Source: Rotaria sordida (Eukaryota > Rotifera > Eurotatoria > Philodinida > Philodinidae). Taken from it: 64,000 nt of DNA. A model generated the notes under the pieces. The model had not been told where the DNA came from, made no database searches, and saw only the letters and a program-made list of their open reading frames with translations. Location: contig CAJNOL010000069.1 in the NCBI GenBank assembly GCA_905250125.1, positions 242,371-306,370 on the forward strand, in the 5' to 3' direction. The translations under genes were made by a program, and so were the position numbers. Of this stretch, positions 46,872 through 59,300 are shown one piece after another (position 1 is the first letter of the stretch; each line of letters opens with the position of its first letter).

Positions 46872-48594
46872 TTAAATATGTTCATTAATCATCACTGCTG
46901 CTGATGCATTTTTTGTTTGTCCATCAGAATATGTTATAAAACGTGCTCCTAATTTTCTTTTTGGACGAGATACTGTAACAATTGTATTTTCTTCTATACT
47001 TTTTAAGGTTCGTATTGGTGCTCGTTTTGTTATTACTGATGATGGCATTGTTGTTCTTGCATGAACAGATGGTGGTGATGATAATGATGTTAATTTACAA
47101 CAACAAGGATAAAGTGCATAAAATTCACGACGAAAACTACGATTAATATAATTATAAATAACAGGATTCATCCAAGCAGATAATGATGATATTAAATAAC
47201 AAGGTATAAGTAAAAAAGCATAAACAAAATTTGGTTCATTACGTGTTATTTCTTCATTATGTTCTAAATAAATTTGTACAACAGTTAATGGTAACCATGA
47301 TATAGTAAAAAGAATAGCAACACATATTAATAATTTTTTACTACGATGAAAACGTCTTTCACTATGTGATTGATTTTTAACTTTAGGCATTAATATTTTA
47401 TTAACATCAGAAGATGATGAATGATTTCCTTGATGTAAAATAATTGAAGTTTGATGATGTTCTTCATGATTTTGAAATATATGACGAAAACATGTTAAGA
47501 AATTAGTTGATTTAGTTTTATTTGTAACTATTGTTACAGGTAATTCTTCATAACTTGTACATCCTTGTTCACTTATATCATCAAAACGAGAACTTTCACG
47601 TTGAAATTTTGTTTTTTTTTCTTGTTTAACAGAATTATTATTAAAAGAACTTGTTCTATTATGTGTTTGATATACACGCATTTGTTTCATACGTCGTTTA
47701 AGAAAACGACTTATTGAATAACAACTAACAGATACAAATAAAAATGGTACTAAATATTGTACAGTTATAACAAAATATGAAAATATTCTCATACGTAAAC
47801 CAGGATTTAAAACACAAAAATAAACTTTTTTCATTTGACATGATGATTTTATTATATTCATTGTTGATAAATCTGTATCATTATTATTATTATTATTATT
47901 ATTATTAATATTATTATTTATATTTGATGATGAATTTATTTTCGGCATTGAAAATGATATTGGTGGTGGTGCAAATTCTTCTATATGTCGAGATATAAAT
48001 TCAGGTAAAGCAATTAATATTGATACAATCCAAAGTAAAATAAGTGTTAGAATTGTACAATGACGATCAAATTTTTTTTTATTAACTATAAAAAACCAAC
48101 GTTCAACAGATATTATAGCAACAGTAAACGTTGATACAAGTGCTGTTAATGTTGGAGTAAAATTAACTAATTTACAAAGAAATGCACCAAATATCCAATG
48201 TTCAAGTAATGCTGCTGATAATGTCATTGGTATTGATACACATAATACAATTAAATCATTTAAACCTTTGAATTTCATTTAAGAAAAAAAAAAAAAAAAA
48301 AGAATATTTTGAGATTTAGTTCATTTTTCTTTTTTCTATTCAAAGTAAAATCTTCAACTTACAAAGATTCATTAAAAATGTATTTGTTATTGATCGTAAT
48401 TTTTTTTGTTGAAAAAATATAAGACATACACTTATATTACCAAATATACCAAAACAAAATGGTAATAAATAAATACTATATATTAATATTGTTATTGTTG
48501 GTGAAAAACGTAATTTAACTGTTGCAAAATTTTGAGAATATAAATGATCATTAGCACATTGATGATCAATAGTATTTGTTAGATTTAACGCCAT
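46872..48594 (-). CDS. Class A (rhodopsin-like) peptide-type GPCR, orphan
   Basis: Two exons, 48363-48594 and 46872-48265, giving 541 residues. Seven hydrophobic segments: TM1 includes GIFGNISVC, TM2 NLCLNDLIVL (N...LxxxD), TM3 begins after FLCKLVNF (disulphide Cys) and ends SVERWFF, where ERW replaces the usual DRY. TM4 carries WIVSILIALPEF, TM6 FTISWLPLTVV (Cys of CWxP replaced by Ser), and TM7 NPVIYNY (NPxxY present). N-glycosylation-type NLT lies near the N-terminus. The second extracellular loop carries an asparagine run and an extra Cys pair. The third intracellular loop is ~120 residues, Ser/His-rich. The TM3 region resembles neuropeptide receptors, but I cannot name the ligand class. 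Confidence 0.88.
47880..47935 (-). repeat. ATT repeat encoding poly-Asn in GPCR loop 2
   Basis: A run of ATT triplets on plus reads as consecutive AAT Asn codons in frame on minus, inside the predicted extracellular loop 2. Length is likely polymorphic. Confidence 0.85.
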
Positions 48595-51500
48595 ATATTT
48601 GAAAATTTAATTATTATATCTATAAGTGACAAAAGAAATATAGAAAAAAAAACTATTACTTTTTTTTTTTTATTTTTCTTTTAATTTAAGAAACAACATA
48701 GAAAATGAAAGATAAATTAGTTATATTAAATTATTTGAAACTTTTTACATTTTATTCAAATGAATATTTTTCTTATTAAATAGATAATTGTACGAAACTA
48801 ATAGCCATATTGAATAAAAAAAAAAAATAATTATTCAAAAATTTTGTTTCGAATAATATATAAATAATGACGTTTTGTTCACTATTTCTAACAAACAAAA
48901 AATTATAGAATAAGAAACAAATGATTAATTACATGTTGTCGATTAACAATTACAAAAAAAAAAGTAGCGATTATATATGATAACTGGTACTCATAAGACC
49001 ATCATATCGGATAGGAGACTATATATCTCTCATGCATGAAATTTGTTATTTTGATTTGAATGTTATTGTAATGTAGAAGACAAAAATATCAACGCTCAAT
49101 TTATTTTTCTATCTAACTAATGATAACTTTATAGTACATGTTCATCTATGTGTGTCAAAAATTTATAAGAACGAACATCCTTTTATAAACATCAATGACG
49201 CAGAATAAAACCTGGGTGAAAGAGAAAGAAAATTGCATCGTCTTATAACGCATAAAAAAAATAAAAAAAAAGATTGATGACAAATGACGAGCATCTTTCA
49301 GCTGCATATAGAATCATAAGACGTGATGTATTAACTAGTTTGCGAAGGCTCGATTTTATATTTTGATTGTGCGTCTTTTTTTAATAATACATAATATTTT
49401 CTTTTAATATACTATCCTTAGAGTGTTCATCAAACCATCCTCTCTTTTTTTTCTTTATTATTGTAGATTGACATGCCTCCATTCTTCATTAACTTCCTCT
49501 TCATCACAGTAATAAATTTAGTGAACATACCGTCGTTTAATTGTTACTAACATGTAAGCTAATTTGATTTTTCTTTCTTTCTTTTTTTTTTTTTTAATAA
49601 TAGTATTACGTATATTTCTACTGCATGTCTTAATGTTGTTTACAACAATATCACTCGATGTCTATAGTTATTTCTCATAAGTTATGATTAAGAGCAGTAA
49701 ATAAAAGCGGATATTTGTAGATTCACTCGGTTTCTTTTCTTGTATTGCCTCAAGATCAATTGCACGATGAGAACGAACAATTCGACTCAATGAATTTCAA
49801 TAGAAATACTGCCTCAGTGTAATTTAAAATGAGATAAAAGAAAACCGTGAAAAAAGAAAATTAAACTTCTAAACCCATTCCGTTGTTGAATATACAATAC
49901 ATGGGTAGTACTGTGATGATTCTGAATTTTTACTTTTGTAAATTTCTATTGCTGTTTTAATATCTCAACAAGAGAATGATTTCAGAAGTTTAATTTTTTT
50001 AGTATTTTCTTTTTTACCTTATTTGATGGTGTATATAGACAAAGTTTCATTGAAATCTTTAAGATCTATTGAGTACATGATTTATTTTCAAAGAATCTTC
50101 TTTATGTAATTCTTTCTAAGGATGTTTTCACTAGAAATTATTCATTTTTGAAGACAATAAAAAATAGATGAATCTTACTTCTAACGATAGAAGGTTTCCT
50201 CCTTCTGTGAAAGTAACTTTATAATATGTTACTTTCTTGTTACTTTGCTCAATAAAATATAATTTGTAGAGAACTACTTGATGCTTCAATAAAATAAATA
50301 TGAAACCATTTTCCATATTCTCACATTGCATCGATGTCGATAGCATAATAACGAATGCTGGATCAACTAATACTGATGATGTTATTTGTCCGACTGTTTC
50401 TCTAAGGAATTAACATCATCAATTGAATTAATAGCATCTTTTTACAAGTATTTTAATATATAAAATGCTTATTACTTTTCTTAGATCGATTAGAGTAAGT
50501 CTATGAGGAATAAAAAATAGGAAAAAAAATAGCCCTTCAAAACAAAGAACTTACCGGATATGTGCGTCCATATATCAAATACTAATGGGTTTACGACAAT
50601 GATGAATTGTCATTGTGAATATGCATTTTATAAAAGAGAGACAAAAATAATGAGACATTCTATAACAATCGGCTACTTGCTTTCTGATTCTTCTTTCTCT
50701 TTCTTTTTACTAGAGAAACTTATATGATTATAAATGCATTGCTACAAGAGCAAAAATAAAAAAGCATATCTATCCGTCACAAACAAGAAAAAAAAGAGAG
50801 AAAAAAGAAGTCTTTCTATCATCATCATCATACGCCAAACTAATCAATCATAATATTTTTCCTAGGAGAAAAACATATTCACTATCGAAGATATACGTGA
50901 AAAATCAAATGAAGAAAATAAGAGATTACCGTTCTCTATGATTATTTTTCATGACAATATATGTATCAATTTATTCTTGTATTTTTTTTTTATTTCTAAA
51001 GAAAAATAAAAGTCTTAATATGCATATTATTTTAACTGAAGAATTATAAAAAAGCAAACCTGGCAAAAACAATAATAGAGAATATCATCTTATTTCTCGA
51101 TAATTGTTGTATAACAGATATGTCTATGACAAAAAAACAAAGATACTTAAGAAAAATGCCAATAAATTCTTATATATCTATACCAACATCTTATCTATTT
51201 TCAAATATTTATGTTTACTTTCGTCTGATTAAAAAGCTTATTAAGATTACTTAGTTTTTGACATAAACATAATAGTGTAACTTGCAAACAATTGTATATT
51301 TACAACGCAATTGATATGACCATATGAATAGCTGCTAAATGAGACTCAAATATCATTGCAATCTAATATCGTAGACATATTCTCATTGTGTCCTTTAGAT
51401 GTAGAAAACACAAAATAACTTAAGTATCCTATAGAAACTTTACAGATGTAGTTTGACTTAATACTATCATATTTTTGTCAAAGAAATGAAATATCTGAAG

Positions 51501-54500
51501 AATAATTTGTTTCCTAGAAAAATTAGTTTATTGAACGAGAAATAAAATTTTTCATTATATTTATTCATTAATTTTTTGTTTCGATGAATTCTAAATAAAG
51601 AAATGGGCTATGCTAAGTGATAATTATATTCTGTCAGTGGCAATCAACTTTTTTTTTTCTTCTAAACAAATCAAAACAATCTTCAAATGAATTCTTTATT
51701 TTTTTTTTTGTTTTGATATAAAACATAAAACAAAACATCTTGAGTGCACTTAAAATATTCATCTAGGAAATACAAAAAAAGAAAAAAATAGTCAAAAACT
51801 TGAAAGTAATATATAAGTGTATGTGATATAATTTCATAGAATATTTCTTTTTCTTATATTCATATCCTTGGGAATAAGTATATTCCTATGTGAATATTCT
51901 TATGAGGATTTAAAAAATAATTTATTTCTAATTTCTCTTTTTTGTTTGTTTTATATGATTTCTATAATAAGAATTCGTACAAAGAATATCATTATTATAG
52001 GATAACAATATCGGAGAAATATTTTTAAAATTTCAACACTAATTGCTATTATGCATTAACACGTAGACTTCTTTTTATAATATACTAAATGAAAATAGTT
52101 TGTATAAGTGATAAACTTTCATCGTTCGAGTAAAAACAATACAATTGCACAAGTGCATCATGTGAAAGAACACGAACATCATGTGCACATTTCGTTATGT
52201 AATTTATCTGAAAAAGAAGTGATGTATAATGAAATCACATTAATGATTATTTCATCATCATAAAATTATTTTTATTCTGATATACTTCTCATGAAAAGTA
52301 CAATTTCATCAACAAAAAAAAAATGTTTTATAAAAAAGAAGATTTGATACTTAAAACAAAATTGTAAATAATAGATTTTCCAACACCGAAATATGAATGT
52401 ATCAAAACTTCTGTAAATTGACTATGTTATAATTGTATCGACATGTCTACAGTAAATTATACATTGTTTTTCTTAAGTTGGAACAGTTATTTAAATCAAA
52501 TACTAATCCAAAAACTCCTAAATGAAATGCTTGGATGGATTGTATGACACAATTTGGTGATTAATAATAAAACTTGCTGTTTTAAGATTAATAGAAATCG
52601 GAGTTAAAAGTTGATAAGACAATAATGATTTTAAAAATCAATTTTCAACGCATTACATAGAGAATAAATATAAAACTATCTTTGTAAAAATATATTAAAA
52701 CAATCAAACGAATTACTAATCAAATCTCAAAATTTTTGAACGAACCGTTGTTAATTTTCTGTCTTTTTTTTCATGCGTCATATATTCTATATTATACACC
52801 TACATTTCTTCTTATGCATGAGAAATAAATCTAACATGATGTTCTAATCAAATTATTATGTGTCATATTCCTACTTTGTATAATGAGCAATAGTCAAAAA
52901 AAAAGCAGAAAAAAATGTGTTATGAAAGGTCAAATATATTATTAAGCAAAATAAGATACGAATAAAAGAAGATTATTGATGCGGTATGAATAACTCCAAT
53001 GAATGCAACAAAGAAAATAGGTATTCTAGTTCATGGTAGACTAAAACAAAAAACGGAAAAGGAAACAACGATTATAGTACTGATTGACTGATAAGGAAAA
53101 GTTCATCAATAGTAAGATATTATTTACGATTTCAAATTTTATCAACTTTGAATAATCAAGATATTAATCTTAAATGAACAACTAGAAAACCAAAATTTTT
53201 GTTTTTTATAAAAATAATTGAATGCAAAGTATACTAACATATGTTTCGATGGTTAGTATTATTTCAAGAATTATTTCATTTCTTAACAGATTTAATGTTA
53301 TCTATATTTACCAACGAAATAAATAATCTACTTCAGAACATGTTCGCTGCCCACATGCAATAGTGCACTCTTCATACAAAAATCTTCCATTAGATATTTT
53401 GATCTAAATTAAGCTTGAGTGGATGCAATATAATAAAATTACATTCTATCAAAAAGGAAATATATCTTCAGTAAATTCTATTAATAAAAAAAAGAAATAA
53501 GCATCATTGAATGGCATTATAAATAATACAAACGTATGTTATCTAGTACATTTCCATATGTTTCTTCAAAAAAAAACAAACAAACTTTTATTGTCATTAA
53601 ATTTAAGTTTTATGCATTCAAGTCATCTTTTATCATGCATACAATACTAATCATCATCATATTAGATTGTAAAACTTTTGAAAATATAAATCTATAATTT
53701 TCATAAATTGTCTGAATTTTCTTAAAACTCAATGAGAATTTTCTTGTATTGATTTGATTACATTATAGAACTTGATAAGCATAATTTGTGTGAAGTATTT
53801 ATAGACCTTGGATTGTATTTGTTAAACTTTTAGCCAACAGTCTTTGTTTAACAAAATATTATTTGTGATTTGACTATTTTTCATTAGTGGTGTAAGCAAG
53901 AATGGGTTGGACAGGACGACGCTCTACCACTAGAAGGGAAAAAAACGTAATAATTACTATTATTAAAAACTATATTTCATGGCTTTCAGCAAGATTCTAG
54001 GGCACTCCCTTGCCATTCACGATCCCTTGATCATGTTATTATTATTCATAGCTTGATGATTTAGCCTTGAAAATTGCTTTTTTTTTCTCTAGACATTTAA
54101 ATTTTGAACTACTAAAATCTTCTAATTGATGCCCATACTCTAGTTATCAAAGAATATTCGTTGTTGAATAATAGAAAAGATGATGAGCTTGTCCGATAAT
54201 TGAACATGTTTCTGAAATCTAACTTTCAAGTGTATGTTTTTTTTACGTTAGTTTCAACAATTTTCATTAACAATTAAACTAACACGTCAATTTGGATATA
54301 GACATGATTGTTTTATTTAATGATAAAAATCAAAACTAACAAACTAATTTTCTTTTCCTTTTTTTTCAAGATATTCTCTTCTTATTTGTTTAATTATTAA
54401 ATTTTTATCTTCTCTTATTTATAAAAAGTAATAAAAAAAAAAAGCTAAATTCATTGTGTTTCTGGTACAAATCATTTGATGTCATTATTATTTGTATGCA

Positions 54501-55060
54501 AAAATATCAACACTTGTTTTTAAATTAATTAAAATTGACATGGTGTATGTATTCATTATTATTTAGTTGAACAGCTGAACAAATCATAAACCGAAAAGGA
54601 AATTTAATTGCGTAGGTTGTTGTCTTGTATGATATTTTGTCATATGTGTAATAAAATATTATATTATGGAATATTAACATACCAAAAGGAAAGATTTTGT
54701 TGATGCAACATTGAATAAGGCTCAAGCTGTTGACCTCATTTTAATGTTTAGTAAGGGCATAGAATCCTTATATTTAAACGCTTTTGCACTCAATGATATT
54801 GACTTAAATAAAAAAAAACAAGCAATGACACCTTACAACATAAAATTTTCAATGTCATCCTTTTATCTTTTTGTTTAATTAAAATAAAAAATATCTTTAT
54901 ATCAGGTACATTGAAAAATTCAAAATAAAATCAAGTTATTTCTTTGCTTTTAAAAATAGAAAGATGACACAAAAAGAAATGAAGCATTGAGCTTTTTGTT
55001 TTTGTTTTGAATGTTTCATTAAGAAACATATGTGCTGCAAATAATATAAAAGCATTGATA
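48595..55060. other. Large gene-free interval
   Basis: About 6.5 kb of AT-rich DNA. Short ORFs (e.g. 50131-50346 and 54525-54725 on minus) have no domain, signal peptide or codon bias that would make them genes. I found no RNA gene, transposase or long repeat. It may hold distal regulation of the GPCR gene. Confidence 0.55.
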
Positions 55061-55160
55061 AAAGCTTTTTACCGTATTCCGTCTTTAACTATTTAAAAAC
55101 AAAAAAGAAAAAAGCTTTTTATCCTATTACGACTTTAACTTTTTAAAAACAAAAAAAGAA
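55061..55160. repeat. Tandem repeat, two 50-bp units
   Basis: Both units start AAAGCTTTTT and end in TTTAAAAAC plus an A-rich tail; they differ by a few substitutions (ACCGTATTCCGTC against ATCCTATTACGAC). Just downstream of the MRM1 stop codon, so it probably lies in its 3' UTR or flank. Confidence 0.85.
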
Positions 55161-55183
55161 CATTTTATCTATATTTATATTTT

Positions 55184-56134
55184 CTATGTATTCATTTGTG
55201 CGGAAATATGATACAAAAATAGAGCACAAGCAACAGATGCATTTAATGATGATATTTCACTTTCAATATCTGGTTGAATACATACATTATAATGACACAT
55301 TTGAGTTATTTCTTTAGAAATTCCTTCATGTTCATTTCCAATAAGTACAACAATACGTTGTAAATTTGACGTAGAAAATTGTCTTTTAATATCATCTAAA
55401 CGTAATGTTCGTAATGGAATATTTCCATGATGTGTAGCACAAATAATAGCAATAGTTTTTTGTTTATGTAATAAATTTAAATAAGTGTTTAAATCATTAC
55501 ATGCATAAATTGACATTAATTCAAGTGCACCTGAACTAGCTTTACTAGCAACTGGTGATGGTTGACATGTACCATGAGTTAAAATAATTCTATCAATACC
55601 AAAAAAATGTGCTGTACGAACAATACCACCTAAATTCATTGGATCATGAATTTTAACAAGACATAAATCAAGAAAAATTTTATTTGAATTTCTTTCTATT
55701 TCTATTTGTTGAATATCTTGAATAGGTAATGGTGAACAATCAAGACAAACACCTTGATGTGGTCGATCAAATGATAAACGATCAAGAGTATTTGTATTTG
55801 TATATTTTATTGGTATTGATAATTGTTCAGCTAAATGTTGAATATTTTGTATTATTTGACGATTATCATTTGATGTATTACTAAGAAATAATTGATAAAA
55901 TTGACGTTGTTTTCTTTTAAGTGCTAATTCAATTGGATATAAACCAAATAGACATTGACCATGAAGTGAAATTTTTAATAATGATTGTTGATCATTATTA
56001 TTTGTATATGTTTGTTCTTTTAAAGAAATTTTTCTTAAACGATCACTTATTGGTTTAGTAAAATCAAGTTCAGGTAAACGTGTTTTATTATGAAAATAAC
56101 GAGGCAAAAAATTACGAAATAAACGAGAATACAT
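55184..56134 (-). CDS. MRM1: Mitochondrial rRNA 2'-O-methyltransferase (SpoU/TrmH family, MRM1-like)
   Basis: Intronless, 316 residues. The basic N-terminus MYSRLFRNFLPRYFHNKTR suits mitochondrial import. An N-terminal substrate-binding part (SLHGQCLFGLYPIELALKRK) precedes the SpoU core. Motif 1 is DPMNLGGIVRTAHFFGI, motif 2 VVLIGNEHEGISKEI, motif 3 ISSLNASVACALFLYH; the catalytic Arg and the trefoil-knot residues are in place. MRM1 methylates the ribose of a conserved G in the large mitochondrial rRNA. PTCQPSPVASKASSGA-like THGTCQPSPVASKASSGA is the usual post-motif-1 loop. It starts 225 bp after the MAP3K4 stop on the same strand, and the ATG abuts the acceptor-like ATTCTTTAG, suggesting trans-splicing. 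Lack of introns is unusual beside its neighbours. Confidence 0.92.
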   Translation of the reverse strand: MYSRLFRNFLPRYFHNKTRLPELDFTKPISDRLRKISLKEQTYTNNNDQQSLLKISLHGQCLFGLYPIELALKRKQRQFYQLFLSNTSNDNRQIIQNIQHLAEQLSIPIKYTNTNTLDRLSFDRPHQGVCLDCSPLPIQDIQQIEIERNSNKIFLDLCLVKIHDPMNLGGIVRTAHFFGIDRIILTHGTCQPSPVASKASSGALELMSIYACNDLNTYLNLLHKQKTIAIICATHHGNIPLRTLRLDDIKRQFSTSNLQRIVVLIGNEHEGISKEITQMCHYNVCIQPDIESEISSLNASVACALFLYHISAQMNT

Positions 56135-56359
56135 CTAAAGAATTTTTATTATACTCCAATGATCATTCATTTTATACTCTTATGTTTAGTTTTTATTAAG
56201 TATAAAGCAAAGACACAAAGAAAAATAATAAATTAATATCTAACCAAGCAAAAAAGAAGAAAATATAGCCCAAAACCAAAATGCTTTTGTCTCTAGATTT
56301 ACAATATGTATTGCTGATTAAATATATTTATAAATATACAGATTAGTTAACATGACCAA

Positions 56360-59300
56360 TTAAGAATCTAATTCAAAAAAAAGAAAAAGAAAAGAGAATG
56401 ATAATTAAAATTCAAAAAAAAAACAAATTGTAATTTTACCTGTTCGAACACGTGGATATGGATGATCAAGTAATGCTTTAGCTAATGGTCGTTCATTAAC
56501 GTCAGGTGTTAAACATAATTGAATAAAATCATATGCTTCATGTTCTGTTTTTAATTCATCTGGAATAGGTGGACCTTTTTTAGCTAATAATTGATTTTGT
56601 ATATATATACGTTCTTCATGTGGTCGTGTTACATTGGTCCAAGGTAACTAATATATCAAGAAAAAATATATATTTTATTTTATATTGAAAAATTTTAATA
56701 AACTTTTTAACCTACTTTGCCAGTTAGCATTTCAATGACAGTACAACCCAATGCCCAAATATCAGATTGATATACATATTCTGGTTCAGGTGGTTTAAAA
56801 TCTATTAGAGGAAAATAAAAAATGAATATATATATATATATATTTATTAAAATGATAAACTCGTTTATAATGTTTCATGAAATATTCTCAAAATAATTGT
56901 TCATTGATTATATTACACTTACGATTTTGTCTAAGATAGTAACCATTTACGTTTTCAACTATTGATGTCTATCTATCAATGGTGGATATCGATTTTTACT
57001 TTAATTTATTGTCAAATTTTCTTTTTCTCTACATGCTTGATTTCTAAATCCTTGTGCTTTGAAAATCTTTGAGTATAGAAAATGGATCGTAAACATCTTT
57101 ACAATAAAAAAGTTTGAATATCTCTACTCTGCTTGAAAGTATCGGAGTGATTGCTTTATCATGACAGAGGAGTGTTCACAGTTTTTGATTTTCATAAGGA
57201 CATTGTTAACGAACATTGCATTCAATTGTCGAAATTCACTTCAATACAGTAGTATAACATTTTATACTGATGTAAAATAACATAAACAGATTCATTTATG
57301 TATGTATTCCTTTTCCAACACATAATTGATCAACTCGTTCGTTCTAGGATTCGGAATTCATTTTTCTAATATTGAAATAACATCAAATGTACAGTTTTCT
57401 AATATTGAACTGAGTGTAGGTCTTCTATTTTTCTGATATCTATATCCTGAAAGATCGCAATGATGCATTGATGTGTCATGAACATCATTTTGAATATTTG
57501 TATTGACTTATTCTATTACTTTCAGTATTTTCATCGAGCTTATCTCGACTTTTCTGGCTATTATCCGACTTTTAGATTATAAAAATATGCATAATTTATT
57601 TTACATTTCTGTTTTTTCATACCTGTGAAATATTACAATATGCATTTAAGTAACTGTCAACAATTGAAAGCTATGTTTATTAATAATTTTCTTCTAAAGA
57701 AATATCGAACACTTCTCTACCAGGGATTAAAAAAATTAGTCCGCTAGCACCTTCGAGCAAAATGGAAATTATTAAATTTTTTTTTTTATCTTGTAGATAT
57801 TTATAGCTCATCCGGTAATATCTAATAACAATATTTCATGACTTTTTATATTGATAGTCATTTAAATATCTTTCAACTCTTTATTGATAGAAAAATTCAC
57901 TCCATAATTCTTACATAAAGTGCCAAATTGTGTACTACGTGAGTCACTATCATTTGCTGAACGTGATTCTAATTCCAATCGATGGGATAAATTAAAATCC
58001 TAATAGAACCAAAAAAACAAAACACATATGTATTTCTTTTTTTTAAATATCAATTCTATATTAAACATACACCTAATTTAACAATATAATGTCCATTTTG
58101 ATTGGCAATAAATATATTATCACCTTTAACATCACAATGAACAATACAATGTTCGTGTAAAGCTAATAATGCTTGTAAAAGTTGTTTAACAAAACCTCGA
58201 ACAAGTTCATTTACATTAAGTGATGGAGCTAAACGTACATTATCTGTATTTATTTCATCATCTTGATCACTTGAATCACTCCATAAACCACTATTCGATT
58301 TTCTATTATGTGCACGTTTTTGAAATGCACGAATATCATTTAAAAATTCATTTACTGTTGATAAACAATATTCCATACAAATATAAATTGTTCTCTAAAT
58401 AACATCAATCAATTAAATATTATATAGATTTGTCTTCTCTTGTTTCTTTTTTCTACCTTATATTTTTCTATACCAAAATATCGTACAATATTCGGATGAT
58501 TAATTGACATAATCATTTCAATTTCTGCTGCAATACGTCGTAATTTTTCAGGATATGTACTTGGTAATGAACGAGATGCTATAGATGATAATTGTATTTC
58601 TTTCATACACACAATTGAACCATTTGAACAGTTTATAGCACGAAATGCAACACCAGCACCACCTTGTCCAATACGTGTACCACGACGCCAAGGAAAATCA
58701 ATATTACGTGTTTTTAATGATATAACAGGATCTAATGTAGTACCACTTGTTGTTGTTGTATTATTACTACTAAGTATTTGACCAATTTGTTTACGTTCAC
58801 GAAGTTTTTGTTGTAATTCTTGTTCACGTTTTTCCATACTTTGTTGTATACGTTCAATTGGACTAATAAATGGTGACATTAATAATTCATGAATACCACC
58901 ACTACTATCAAAACGTCGATGTCCACCTAATCAAAAATAAAAAAAAAACAAAGTTGTGATAGTTTGGTTTTTAAAAAAGAAATATTTTATTTACCTGTAT
59001 TCGATCGATTACGTTGTCGCGTAGGTACTGTTAGTATTGATGATGCACTATTTGAACGTGCTATAACAAATAAAATAATATAATAAATAGAAGATAAGGA
59101 ACGGTTTTTGTTTTGTTTTGTAGAATCCAGAATCAAACAATTAATCAAAATAATATACATTGCACAAACCAATAGCTAAATTTAAGCTCTTAGTGAAGTT
59201 AGACAAAACTAATCAAGATTTAGAAATGAAGAAAGTTCAAAACCTATTAAAGTGCATTTTATACTATTTGAATATCGTTTGATTTCATGTCGTGACCAAG

